Source: Ruminococcaceae bacterium UBA7030
GTDB lineage: Bacteria > Bacillota > Clostridia > Oscillospirales > Acutalibacteraceae
Assembly (NCBI GenBank): GCA_002494125.1
Contig: DLBD01000116.1
Coordinates: forward strand, 1 to 23,517
DNA: 23,517 nucleotides
Direction of reading: 5' to 3'
A model generated the notes under the pieces. It was not told the DNA's origin. It saw nothing but the letters and a program-made list of their open reading frames with translations, and did not search any database. This document shows, one piece after another, positions 6,647 to 13,769 of this stretch. The position numbers were made by a program, and so were the translations under genes. Position 1 is the stretch's first letter. Every line of letters starts with the position of its first letter.

Positions 6647-8074
6647 ATGGAAAGAGAAAGTTTCAAATCGCGACTTGGATTTATACTCGTCAGCGCCGGC
6701 TGTGCAATAGGAATAGGCAATGTATGGAAATTCCCATATATTGCAGGTGAATACGGCGGAGGAGTTTTTGTACTGTTTTATCTCATTTTCCTTATGATAA
6801 TGGGTATTCCCGTGCTTACGACCGAGCTTGCTGTCGGAAGAGCGAGCAAGCAAAGCGCTGTTCTCGGCTACAAAGCGCTTGAGCCCAAAAACAGTAAATG
6901 GCATATTCACGGATGGTTTTGCATAATAGGCTGCTATCTTCTTATGATGTACTACACAACCGTAACAGGCTGGATGCTAAACTATTTCATAAAATTTCTC
7001 ACAGGAACATTTGAAAAAATACCCGACGGTGCAACCGACGGCGTGTTTACAAATATGCTTTCAAGCCCTGTTGAACAGATGATATTCACCTTCACGGTAA
7101 TTATACTCGGCTTTCTTGTGTGCAGCGGCGGACTTAAAAACGGCGTTGAGAAGGTAACCAAGGTTATGATGATATGTCTTCTTGGGCTGATTGTTGTGCT
7201 TGCGGTAAACAGTCTTACCTTAAACGGAGCGGGCGAAGGTCTTAAATTTTACCTGCTCCCCGACTTTGGCAGAGCCAAAGAAATGGGTATGGGCAACGTT
7301 ATTTCAGGCGCAATGAATCAGGCGTTTTTCACACTGAGTCTCGGCGTTGCGGCAATGGAAATATTCGGAAGCTATATGTCTGACGACAATACCCTTACAG
7401 GCGAAGCGGTAAGGATTACGGCACTTGATACGTTTGTAGCGCTTATGTCCGGACTTATTATCTTTCCCGCCTGCTTTACATATAATATTGAGCCAAGCGA
7501 AGGACCGTCGCTCATCTTTATGACGCTTCCTAAAATATTTGAAAATATGCAGGCAGGCAGAGTATGGGGAACTCTCTTCTTCCTCTTTATGACCTTTGCG
7601 AGCCTTTCAACAGTTACTGCAGTATTTCAAAATATCATCGCATGCGCGCAGGATAATCTCGGCTGGTCAATTAAAAAGTCCACTATTGTAAACTGTATTG
7701 TAATTCTTATTGCGAGCGTTCCGTGTTTCCTCGGATATAATATATGGAGCAAGGTAGGAGTGTTCTCAAGCCAATCAAAAGAAATTTTTGCCGGCTCAAC
7801 AAAGTTATTTACACTTAATCCGATAAATATGGATATACTCACTATTGAGGATTTCATCGTAAGCAACCTTCTTCTTCCGATAGGCTCGCTTGTATTCCTC
7901 CTCTTCTGCGTAAGCAAATGGGGCTGGGGATTTGACAACTATATTGAAGAAGTGAATAAAGGAAACGGAATCAAACTAAAAAAAGGACTCAGATTTTATT
8001 TCAGATATATTTTACCGATACTGATAATAATCATTATTGTTCAGGGACTTATTAAAACATTTATAACATTTTAA
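6647..8074 (+). CDS. Neurotransmitter:sodium symporter family (NSS/SNF) transporter
   Basis: This is the only clear protein gene on the plus strand. The 475-residue multi-pass membrane protein has the NSS signature of TM1, SAGCAIGIGNVWKFPYIAGE followed by YGGG. The unwound G-x-G-N segment there binds sodium and substrate in LeuT. TM2 carries IPVLTTELAVGR, also characteristic. The hydrophobic pattern is consistent with 11-12 helices, and the length fits prokaryotic LeuT/MhsT relatives (about 450-510). Prokaryotic members usually import amino acids with sodium; the exact substrate is not readable here. The gene is monocistronic, with a consensus promoter upstream and a strong bidirectional terminator shared with tmRNA downstream. 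Confidence 0.95.
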   Translation: MERESFKSRLGFILVSAGCAIGIGNVWKFPYIAGEYGGGVFVLFYLIFLMIMGIPVLTTELAVGRASKQSAVLGYKALEPKNSKWHIHGWFCIIGCYLLMMYYTTVTGWMLNYFIKFLTGTFEKIPDGATDGVFTNMLSSPVEQMIFTFTVIILGFLVCSGGLKNGVEKVTKVMMICLLGLIVVLAVNSLTLNGAGEGLKFYLLPDFGRAKEMGMGNVISGAMNQAFFTLSLGVAAMEIFGSYMSDDNTLTGEAVRITALDTFVALMSGLIIFPACFTYNIEPSEGPSLIFMTLPKIFENMQAGRVWGTLFFLFMTFASLSTVTAVFQNIIACAQDNLGWSIKKSTIVNCIVILIASVPCFLGYNIWSKVGVFSSQSKEIFAGSTKLFTLNPINMDILTIEDFIVSNLLLPIGSLVFLLFCVSKWGWGFDNYIEEVNKGNGIKLKKGLRFYFRYILPILIIIIIVQGLIKTFITF

Positions 8075-8085
8075 TAAAAAAGAAA

Positions 8086-8116
8086 AGCACACACCTGATG
8101 GTGTGTGCTTTGTTTT
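8086..8116. terminator. Bidirectional terminator between the NSS gene and tmRNA
   Basis: A 10-bp stem (AGCACACACC / GGTGTGTGCT, loop TGAT, 8086-8109) has TTGTTTT after it on the plus strand and TTTTCTTTTTT after it on the minus strand. It can therefore end both converging transcripts. Confidence 0.9.
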
Positions 8117-8466
8117 GGTGGAGATGGTGGGAGTCGAACCCACGTCCAAAACCACTTTGCCAAGGGCTCTACGAGTGTAGTTTATCGTTTAAGATTCCCC
8201 TCAACCGACGGTGATAAACAACCTTCGGCTTACGGTATTCCCTGATACCTGACAAAAGCCGGGAAAATCTTTTGTTCATGTTCGCCGCTGAGTCGATACT
8301 CCGCATTGAGCCGCGGCGCTCTCAAAGGGAGCACAAGCCGCTAATTAAGCAGCAAGAGCTACTGATCTGTTATTGTCAGTTAATTTTAAGCGTTACTTTT
8401 AAAGCGGTGCAACTCCGCTACTCGCTGACCAAGGTTCTATGGCCCTGTCGAAAGCCTTTCATCCCC
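8116..8466 (-). ncRNA. ssrA: Transfer-messenger RNA (tmRNA)
   Basis: The minus-strand RNA starts GGGGATGAAAGGCTTTCGAC and ends GGTTCGACTCCCACCATCTCCACCA-type sequence, with an encoded CCA. The 5' GGGGATG pairs with CATCTCC to form the acceptor stem, and the T-arm GGTTCGACTCC is present. At about 351 nt this is a standard one-piece tmRNA. The resume frame reads D-N-N-R-S-V-A-L-A-A followed by TAA (8345-8377), a ten-residue degradation tag ending in the usual ALAA. Choosing GAC at 8375-8377 as the resume codon is an inference: the same frame is open further upstream, but some clostridial tags also begin with aspartate. smpB, whose product binds tmRNA for trans-translation, lies about 440 bases upstream on the same strand. 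Confidence 0.97.
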
Positions 8467-8483
8467 ACGTCTAATATTATTAC

Positions 8484-8893
8484 GTGGTGGAAGCAAAATG
8501 CTGTAGCTTTTGCTAATCACCACTTCATAGCATTCTCCTTCTCCGACAAAAATTCGCCATAGCCTGCTTTTTTGTCGGCACCGCCTTCGGCGTTTTTTCT
8601 GTCGGTTTAGTGGTGGAAGCAAAATGCTGTAGCTTTTGCTAATCACCACTCCATAGCATTCTCCTCCTCCGACAAAAATTCGCCATAGCCTGCTTTTTTG
8701 TCGGCACCGCCTTCGGCGTTTTTCTGTTGGTTTCGTGGTGGAAGCAAAATGCTGTAGCTTTTGCTAATCACCACTCCATAGCATTCTCCTTCTCCGACAA
8801 AAATTCGCCATAGCCTGCTTTTTTGTCGGCACCGCCTTCGGCGTTTTTTTCTGTCGGTTTCGTGGTGGAAGCAAAATGCTGTAGCTTTTGCTA
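8484..8893. repeat. Tandem array of about 126-bp structured repeats between smpB and ssrA
   Basis: Three full units start at 8484, 8610 and 8735 (periods 126, 125 and 127 bp), and a fourth partial unit covers 8862-8893. The units are nearly identical. The length differences come from the T-run after GGCG (6, 5 and 7 Ts), which argues against coding. Each unit can form three hairpins on either strand: GTGGTG...CACCAC enclosing AGCAAAA...TTTTGCT; a 10-bp CCGACAAAAA...TTTTTGTCGG stem; and CGCC-TTC-GGCG followed by Ts on the plus strand, which resembles a short terminator. The array fills the 441-bp gap between smpB and tmRNA and reaches to within 18 bases of the tmRNA 5' end. There is no spacer variation as in CRISPR, and no coding frame is maintained across units. 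Confidence 0.95.
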
Positions 8894-8905
8894 TTCACTT
8901 ATTAA

Positions 8906-9364
8906 TCAATATCTTTCTTTGAACTCTCTTTCGGCTGCTCTGTCTGCATCCTTTTTAGCCTGAACTGCTCGCTTGTCGTAAAGCTTTTTGCCTTTACAAA
9001 GGCCAATCTCAAGCTTTGCTCTTCCTTTTGAAAGATAAAGTGAAAGCGGGATAATTGAAAGCCCCTGCTGCTGGCTTTCGCCAAAGAGTTTCATTATTTC
9101 CCTTTTGTGAAGAAGAAGTTTCTTCTTTCTCATCGGATCACGGTTAAAGCGATTTCCCATTTCGTAGGGAGAAATGTGCATACCTATCACAAACATTTCG
9201 CCGTCGTCAACCGAGCAGAAGCTGTCTTTAAGATTGACTCTGCCGTTTCGAATTGACTTGATTTCCGTTCCGAAAAGCTCAATTCCCGCCTCGTAGGTTT
9301 CAAGCACAAAATAGTCGTGATAGGCTTTTTTATTATTTGCGATTATTTGTTTTTCATCTGCCAA
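8906..9364 (-). CDS. smpB: SsrA-binding protein SmpB
   Basis: This protein binds tmRNA and delivers it to stalled ribosomes in trans-translation. The text IIANNKKAYHDYFVLETYEAGI, the GTEIKSIRNG motif, MHISPYEMGNRFNRDP and the C-terminal basic KGKKLYDKRA tail are all classical SmpB features. The start is uncertain. A TTG at 9362-9364 lies 8 bases after AGGAG and gives M-A-D-E-K-Q, like typical SmpB N-termini. ATG at 9368-9370 is only 2 bases from that site, and GTG at 9371-9373 overlaps it. I prefer the TTG, giving about 152 residues. The tmRNA gene is next downstream, separated by the repeat array. Confidence 0.96.
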   Translation of the reverse strand: MADEKQIIANNKKAYHDYFVLETYEAGIELFGTEIKSIRNGRVNLKDSFCSVDDGEMFVIGMHISPYEMGNRFNRDPMRKKKLLLHKREIMKLFGESQQQGLSIIPLSLYLSKGRAKLEIGLCKGKKLYDKRAVQAKKDADRAAEREFKERY

Positions 9365-9474
9365 GTCCATCACTCCTATTTATATAATAATTATTGATAA
9401 AAAGCTGACTTTGACCGCACCGGGTTATTGTGTGCTCAAAGCGAGCAGGCGCAGTTTTCGCTCATCGCCTTTCA

Positions 9475-10074
9475 TTAAATAAGACTTCTTCCCTCAAGCG
9501 CTCTTGAAAGAGTAACCTCATCGGCATATTCAAGGTCTGCGCCGACGGGAACGCCATATGCAAGACGGCTTACGGTAATACCGAGCGGCTTAAGAAGCCT
9601 GCTTATATACATAGCCGTAGCCTCGCCCTCAACAGTCGGGTTAGTAGCCATAATAACCTCCTCGACTGTGTCATCGTTAAGTCTTGCCATAAGTTCCTTT
9701 ATTTTAATCTGGTCAGGGCCTATATTGTCCATAGGTGAAATTGCACCATGGAGAACATGGTAAGTACCCTTATACTCGTGTGTGCGTTCAATAGCCGCAA
9801 CATCACGAGGGTCCTCTACAACACATATCACGCTTTTATCCCTGTTATTGCTTTTACAAATCGGACAAAGCTCGTCATCAGCAAGATCACAGCAAACGCT
9901 GCACTGTTTTATTTTTGTATGCGCGTCAGTGATTGCCTTTGCAAATTCGTTTGCCTGCTCGTCTGAAAGTCCGAGAACATAAAACGCCATACGCTGCGCA
10001 GTTTTGTGACCGATACCCTGCATTCTTTCAAACTGGTCTATTAAATTTTGAAGCGGTGCAAGATTAAAGGACAT
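9475..10074 (-). CDS. recR: Recombination mediator protein RecR
   Basis: This 199-residue protein acts with RecO/RecF to load RecA on gapped DNA. It contains a helix-hairpin-helix region (MQGIGHKTAQRMAFYVL, about 18-34). A four-cysteine zinc site follows (C58-S-V-C61 and C70-P-I-C73). The Toprim domain starts at VICVVEDPRDV and continues to the GGxISPMDNIGPDQI region (here HGAISPMDNIGPDQI). The C-terminal VSRLAYGVPVGADLEYADEV and ALEGR complete the normal RecR length. It is the last gene of the ffs-dnaX-ybaB-recR block, which is widely conserved in bacteria. No convincing terminator follows. Confidence 0.98.
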   Translation of the reverse strand: MSFNLAPLQNLIDQFERMQGIGHKTAQRMAFYVLGLSDEQANEFAKAITDAHTKIKQCSVCCDLADDELCPICKSNNRDKSVICVVEDPRDVAAIERTHEYKGTYHVLHGAISPMDNIGPDQIKIKELMARLNDDTVEEVIMATNPTVEGEATAMYISRLLKPLGITVSRLAYGVPVGADLEYADEVTLSRALEGRSLI

Positions 10075-10097
10075 TTTTGTACCTCACCTTTTTATGA

Positions 10098-10442
10098 TTA
10101 AAGTCCGGGAATATTAAGTCCGCCTGTTACACTGTCAAGCTCTCTTTCCTGCTCTTCGTCAATCTGGCGCATAGCCTCATTGAAAGCAGCAACAAGCATA
10201 TCCTCAAGCATTTCAACATCATCCGGGTCAACAACCTCGGGATTAAGTCCTACCGACTGAATCTCCCTGTTGCCCTTAACTGTAATTTCAACCATTCCGC
10301 CGCCTGAAGTAACAACATATTCCTTCTCCTCAAGCTCTGCCTTTTTTGCCTCGATGTTTTCCTGCATCTTCTGTGCCTGACGAAGCATATTCTGCATATT
10401 CTGCGGGCCGCCGCCCATTCCTTTTGGAAGTCTTGCTTTCAT
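10098..10442 (-). CDS. YbaB/EbfC family nucleoid-associated protein
   Basis: This small DNA-binding protein (114 residues from the chosen start) forms dimers and coats DNA. The frame is open from 10469, but AAGGAG lies just before the ATG at 10440-10442 and gives MKARLPKGMGGGPQNMQNML, the typical Gly/Met/Gln-rich N-terminus. The central alpha-beta part, EEKEYVVTSGGGMVEITVKGN, and the C-terminal DPDDVEMLEDMLVAAFNEA match the YbaB fold. It lies 13 bases after dnaX and 23 bases before recR, as in many bacteria. Confidence 0.96.
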   Translation of the reverse strand: MKARLPKGMGGGPQNMQNMLRQAQKMQENIEAKKAELEEKEYVVTSGGGMVEITVKGNREIQSVGLNPEVVDPDDVEMLEDMLVAAFNEAMRQIDEEQERELDSVTGGLNIPGL

Positions 10443-10455
10443 AGTTTTCTCCTTA

Positions 10456-12183
10456 TTATTCGATATCAACCCTGATACCGTCGCTTTGTGCCTGATTCAC
10501 AAGGTCCTCAAGCAAATCTCTTTTCTCGGCAATTTCCTTTTTCCTTTTGAAAATACCGAGTCTGTATTTTTTCCCCGTCACCTCATAAAGTGCTGCTTTA
10601 ATTGCTTTTGAGTGAGTCGGGATTTTTATAAACTGATAAACCGTAGGATTTGTACTGTCAACAAGGAAATGCTCTCCCCTGACATAACCGCTCGCCGTGC
10701 TCAAAACGCCGAAAAGCGGAACATCCGTTCTGTGAATAACATCAAGAAATTCTGCCCATCGGTCAAACTCAACTGTCTTTTGTAATGCAGTATCGCTCTG
10801 CGTTTGGGTTTGTTCAGGTGCCTCCGGCTGACTCTGTTCTTCAGGCTCCGGCAGCTCCTCCTGTGAATTATTTGAAACGACAGGCATTGAAGCGCTTTCC
10901 TCTTCTTTTTCCTCAATCGGCGGAGATATTACCTCTTTCTTCTCTTCAATCGGCTCTTCGGAAACTGCGCTTTCTTTTTCAACCTCAGGCTCTTTTGGAA
11001 TTTCAATCGTCTGAACCTCAACGGTTTTCGGTGATTTGCCCGTAACCATCTGCCTTTCGAGCTGAGACATTCGGTCAAGGACTGCCTGCATACTTTCTTC
11101 AAGCTTCGGCTCGCAAAGTTTTATGAGTGACATCTCCATTTCAATTCTGGAGTTCACGCCACCCTTAATTCTTACAAGCGCACTTTGGAAAAGATCAAGT
11201 CCGTAAACTATATTTTCCATGCTAAGGAGCTTCGCAGCATTTACAAGAGTGTTATACTCATCGTCTGTGCAGACGATCAGTTCTCTTGACGACCTGACTG
11301 TTTTCGCAATAAGAAAGTTTCTGTAGTGATTTATAAGTTCAACACAAAGGCGTTCCATATCATAGCTGTTTTGATAAAGCTCTGCAATGATATTCATCGC
11401 TTGCGAGCTGTTTTTTTCAATAACGGCATTAGTTATGCGATAAAGCACCGACCTTCCCGTAAGACCTGCAACCTGCGAAACAAGCGCAGAGTCAATCTTA
11501 CTGCTTCTGCTTGCGCACTGGTCGAGTATCGAAAGGCCGTCACGAAGAGCGCCGTCGGCAATCCTTGCAATAAGAAGCGACGCATCGCCATCAAGCTCAA
11601 GCCCCTCTGCCTGCGCAACCTGATTAAGTCTTACTGCCATGGTTTCAGGCTGAATTCGTTTGAAATCAAAGCGCTGGCAACGGGAAAGTATTGTTGCGGG
11701 AATCTTGTGAATTTCAGTAGTTGCAAGAATAAATATGACGTGTGCAGGCGGCTCTTCAAGCGTTTTAAGAAGAGCATTATATGCACTTGCAGAAAGCATA
11801 TGCACCTCGTCGATAATATATACTCTGTACTTGCCTCTTGAAGGAGAATAGTTTACCTCCTCACGAAGTTCACGAATATTGTCAACGCCGTTATTTGAAG
11901 CAGCGTCAATCTCGACAACGTCATATATAGCGCCGCTGTCAAGTCCCTTACAGATTTCACATTCGTTACACGGCTCACCGTCAACTGTATTTTCACAGTT
12001 TACTGCCTTTGCAAGTATTTTCGCACAGGTGGTTTTGCCCGTACCCCTTGAGCCTGTAAACAGATATGCGTGGGAAATTCGGTTTTCCTTTATTTCATTT
12101 TTCAGGGTAGAAACAACGTGATCCTGCCCATATACGTCTGAAAAGCATTTAGGTCTGTATTTTCTATATAAAGCCTGATACAT
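10456..12183 (-). CDS. dnaX: DNA polymerase III subunit gamma/tau
   Basis: This is the clamp-loader ATPase of the replisome (575 residues). Visible motifs are a Walker A at 44-52 (GSRGTGKTT), four zinc-binding cysteines (C63, C72, C75, C78), a DEVHM Walker B at 125-129, and the SRC sensor/arginine-finger motif at 167-169. Domain III follows to about 370. A low-complexity Glu/Pro/Gln linker covers about 385-465, and then comes a C-terminal tau-like domain (FDRWAEFLDVIHR...). The start ATG has GGAGGCGG upstream. The gene begins only 33 bases after the SRP RNA, with no separate promoter visible. It contains A-AAA-AAC (11410-11416) in frame at codons 256-258, a potential slippery heptamer; see findings. 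Confidence 0.98.
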   Translation of the reverse strand: MYQALYRKYRPKCFSDVYGQDHVVSTLKNEIKENRISHAYLFTGSRGTGKTTCAKILAKAVNCENTVDGEPCNECEICKGLDSGAIYDVVEIDAASNNGVDNIRELREEVNYSPSRGKYRVYIIDEVHMLSASAYNALLKTLEEPPAHVIFILATTEIHKIPATILSRCQRFDFKRIQPETMAVRLNQVAQAEGLELDGDASLLIARIADGALRDGLSILDQCASRSSKIDSALVSQVAGLTGRSVLYRITNAVIEKNSSQAMNIIAELYQNSYDMERLCVELINHYRNFLIAKTVRSSRELIVCTDDEYNTLVNAAKLLSMENIVYGLDLFQSALVRIKGGVNSRIEMEMSLIKLCEPKLEESMQAVLDRMSQLERQMVTGKSPKTVEVQTIEIPKEPEVEKESAVSEEPIEEKKEVISPPIEEKEEESASMPVVSNNSQEELPEPEEQSQPEAPEQTQTQSDTALQKTVEFDRWAEFLDVIHRTDVPLFGVLSTASGYVRGEHFLVDSTNPTVYQFIKIPTHSKAIKAALYEVTGKKYRLGIFKRKKEIAEKRDLLEDLVNQAQSDGIRVDIE

Positions 12184-12216
12184 CTTTCCGCCTCCGAAAA
12201 AAATTAAGACAGAAAA

Positions 12217-12349
12217 CTTATTTCATAATGCAACGCACAGACTTGTCTGCGGCACACAGAAAAATCCACTTATTGCTGCTCGGTTCCCCGCCTGACAAGG
12301 TTCGTAGCATCCCGTCGCACAGGGCCTATGCGCTACATTATAAAATAAG
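12217..12349 (-). ncRNA. ffs: Signal recognition particle RNA (4.5S/scRNA type)
   Basis: The minus strand contains the SRP domain IV hairpin: GTCAGG, then a GGAA tetraloop, then AGCAGC (about 12273-12294), which binds Ffh. The two outer strands, CTTATTTTATAATGTAGCGC... and ...GCATTATGAAATAAG, pair along about 24 bases with G-U wobbles, giving the long rod of SRP RNA of about 133 nt. The T-rich segment after it probably acts with the closing stem as terminator. It is adjacent to dnaX, a frequent arrangement in Firmicutes. Ends are approximate. Confidence 0.9.
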
Positions 12350-12369
12350 GCTTCTGCCTTCGTTTGAAT

Positions 12370-12398
12370 ATTATACTACAATACTATTCAGAAATCAA
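12370..12398 (-). promoter_or_regulatory. Promoter of the SRP RNA (and probably dnaX operon)
   Basis: TTGATT (12393-12398) and TATAAT (12370-12375) are 17 bases apart on the minus strand. The -35 lies inside the last codons of the flavin reductase-like gene. Transcription would start just before the SRP RNA outer stem. Confidence 0.85.
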
Positions 12399-12887
12399 GA
12401 CTTTTTCTATGCTGCCATAGTAAATATAGTGCATTCCCATTCCGTCATACCAGTCTGATTTTATGCTTTTGTCGGTGAACTGGCATTCGTCAAACTGTGA
12501 CTTCGCCATCTTTTTACAAATAAGCACAAGCTTTGCCTGTTCAAAATAGGGAGCGTCGTCAAACACAGGAGTAAGCTTTGTAAGCTCCGTCTTGTTTACA
12601 TCTCTTCCGCTTTTCGAACCGCAGACAGAATGAATCTGCTTTTTCATTTCTTCGGGATAAAAGCTTAATGTGAAATAATCGTTTTCATCTACGAATTTGT
12701 CGGTATACCTTTCAGGTCGGATGTATATGGTAACCATATCCTTTCCCCAAAGCTCGCCGACAGAGCCCCATGAAACAGTCATCATATTGTAGCCGTTTTC
12801 ATCGCCTGCGCACACAAGCCCCCATTGGTTTTTGATAAGGTCGACAACATTCTCCTTAACCTGTGTAAAATCAATCTGCTTAAACAT
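12384..12887 (-). CDS. Flavin reductase-like FMN-binding split-barrel protein
   Basis: This 167-residue protein has the character of the flavin reductase-like/DIM6-NTAB split-barrel family. An early YNMMTVSWGSVGELWGKDMV segment would line the FMN site, followed by VTIYIRPERYTDKFVDENDYFTLSF, a family hallmark. The middle part includes SVCGSKSGRDVNKTE, typical of these proteins. The family binds FMN as a homodimer; most members have no known substrate. The start has GAGGTGA upstream. The preceding SCP2-like gene ends in a terminator located less than 20 bases before this gene's ribosome site, and no separate promoter is visible. Expression may therefore depend on read-through. Its last codons overlap the SRP RNA promoter. 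Confidence 0.85.
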   Translation of the reverse strand: MFKQIDFTQVKENVVDLIKNQWGLVCAGDENGYNMMTVSWGSVGELWGKDMVTIYIRPERYTDKFVDENDYFTLSFYPEEMKKQIHSVCGSKSGRDVNKTELTKLTPVFDDAPYFEQAKLVLICKKMAKSQFDECQFTDKSIKSDWYDGMGMHYIYYGSIEKVLISE

Positions 12888-12900
12888 AATATCACCTCGT

Positions 12901-12935
12901 AAAAATTAAAGGATAGCCATAAGCTATCCTTCATT
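12901..12935 (-). terminator. Terminator after the SCP2-like gene
   Basis: The minus strand reads AAGGATAGC-TTAT-GGCTATCCTT and then TAATTTTT, a 9-bp stem followed by a U-rich tail. Confidence 0.85.
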
Positions 12936-12946
12936 TCATTCTTATC

Positions 12947-13273
12947 TTACTTTAAGAACTTGACGATTTCAAGTGCTGCGTTAACATCACCGTCAACCTT
13001 AAGCTTTCCTGTTGTGAAAGCGATTACAGGGTCAAGCTTACCGTTGATAAGCTTTGTGAAGTTTGTAGCGTTAATTGTGATAATTGCGTTTCTATCGTAA
13101 TACTCATAAGGCTCAACATTTACTCTGCCGTCCTTAATCTCAATGTAAAAGGTACCCTCAACCTTGCCGATAAGGTCAATCTGAAAAGCAAGTGTACCGT
13201 TTACCGAAGAAACATCCGCATCTAAAAACTTCTTTCTTGCTGCCTGTACAACAGACTCATAAGTCATAGCCAT
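12947..13273 (-). CDS. SCP2 sterol-binding domain-like protein
   Basis: This small 108-residue single-domain protein is MAMTYESVVQAARKKFLDAD..., with the core VNGTLAFQIDLIGKVEGTFYIEIKDGRVNVEPYEY, the extended sheet of the SCP2 fold. It ends with KLINGKLDPVIAFTTGKLKVDGDVNAAL, the most characteristic SCP2 stretch (G-K-x-D-P-x-x-A-F-x-x-G-K-L-K-x-x-G). SCP2 domains bind hydrophobic ligands in a tunnel; the ligand of such bacterial stand-alone versions is unknown. It has its own extended -10 promoter and a terminator, so it is a single-gene unit. Confidence 0.93.
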   Translation of the reverse strand: MAMTYESVVQAARKKFLDADVSSVNGTLAFQIDLIGKVEGTFYIEIKDGRVNVEPYEYYDRNAIITINATNFTKLINGKLDPVIAFTTGKLKVDGDVNAALEIVKFLK

Positions 13274-13331
13274 AGTGTTATACCTCCATAAAAAGTAATA
13301 ATAAATAATTTATACTTATTTATTGAGAAAT

Positions 13332-13359
13332 ATTATACCACATACTTTTTATTAGTCAA
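13332..13359 (-). promoter_or_regulatory. Promoter of the SCP2-like gene
   Basis: TTGACT (13354-13359) and TATAAT (13332-13337) are 16 bases apart, with TGG before the -10 (extended type), on the minus strand. An AT-rich leader of about 55 bases ends in a GGAGGT site. Confidence 0.85.
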
Positions 13360-13376
13360 GTATTTTTTGTCGATTG

Positions 13377-13730
13377 TTATTTATCCTTTGACTGACAGAC
13401 AGCCGCAACAACAAGGGCGCTGATAAGCGCAACCGTAACTCCTGCCGCACAGGCAGTAAAGCCGCCGGTTATTATACCGATTACGCCGTCCTTTGAAACC
13501 GCCTCCTTAACCCCTTGAGCAAGAGCGTTTCCAAAACCGGTAAGAGGCACCGTAGCGCCCGCACCGGCGAAATCTACAAGATGAGGGTACAAGCCGAGTC
13601 CTCCGAGTACAACGCCCACACATACAAACAGCACGAGTATCCTTGCAGGAGTAAGCTTTGTATTGTCAAGAAGGACCTGACCGATTACGCAGATCAGTCC
13701 GCCTATAATAAACGCCTTAATAAAAATCAT
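13377..13730 (-). CDS. spoVAE: Stage V sporulation protein AE
   Basis: This 117-residue membrane protein begins MIFIKAFIIGGLICVIGQVL, followed by TKLTPARILVLFVCVGVVLGGLGLY, GFGNALAQGVKEA and ITGGFTACAAGVTVALISALV. These are the signature of the SpoVAE/SpoVAEB subunit. SpoVA proteins move dipicolinic acid into the forespore and release it on germination, which marks the host as a spore former. The usual neighbours spoVAC and spoVAD are not here; the gene stands alone between an M28 peptidase and an SCP2-like protein. The ATG follows a six-base gap after AGGTGA, and that ribosome site lies inside the 3' arm of the preceding hairpin. Confidence 0.93.
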   Translation of the reverse strand: MIFIKAFIIGGLICVIGQVLLDNTKLTPARILVLFVCVGVVLGGLGLYPHLVDFAGAGATVPLTGFGNALAQGVKEAVSKDGVIGIITGGFTACAAGVTVALISALVVAAVCQSKDK

Positions 13731-13734
13731 AAAA

Positions 13735-13769
13735 AATCACCTGTTATAGCATTGCCGTAACAGGTGATT
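13735..13769 (-). terminator. Terminator of the peptidase gene that contains the spoVAE ribosome site
   Basis: A 12-bp perfect stem, AATCACCTGTTA / TAACAGGTGATT, with an 11-base loop is followed by TTTT on the minus strand. The AGGTGA used by spoVAE (13737-13742) is part of the 3' arm. Confidence 0.85.

Noticed and set aside
8272..8562. Plus-strand ORF of 96 codons
   Set aside because: Antisense to tmRNA and the repeat array, with no ribosome site.
8437..8649. Arg/Lys-rich minus-strand ORF of 70 codons across the repeats
   Set aside because: It arises from repeat units whose lengths (126, 125, 127) do not preserve a frame, and it runs into the tmRNA gene; no family resemblance.
8484..8893. 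CRISPR array
   Set aside because: Units are 126 bp and near-identical throughout, with no short repeats and unique spacers, and no cas genes nearby.
9374..9474. Terminator or promoter between recR and smpB
   Set aside because: A small stem AGCGA/TCGCT exists but lacks a U-tract, and no good -35/-10 pair was found.
11326..11841. Plus-strand ORF of 171 codons
   Set aside because: Lies fully antisense within dnaX, whose motifs are unambiguous; no homology recognised.
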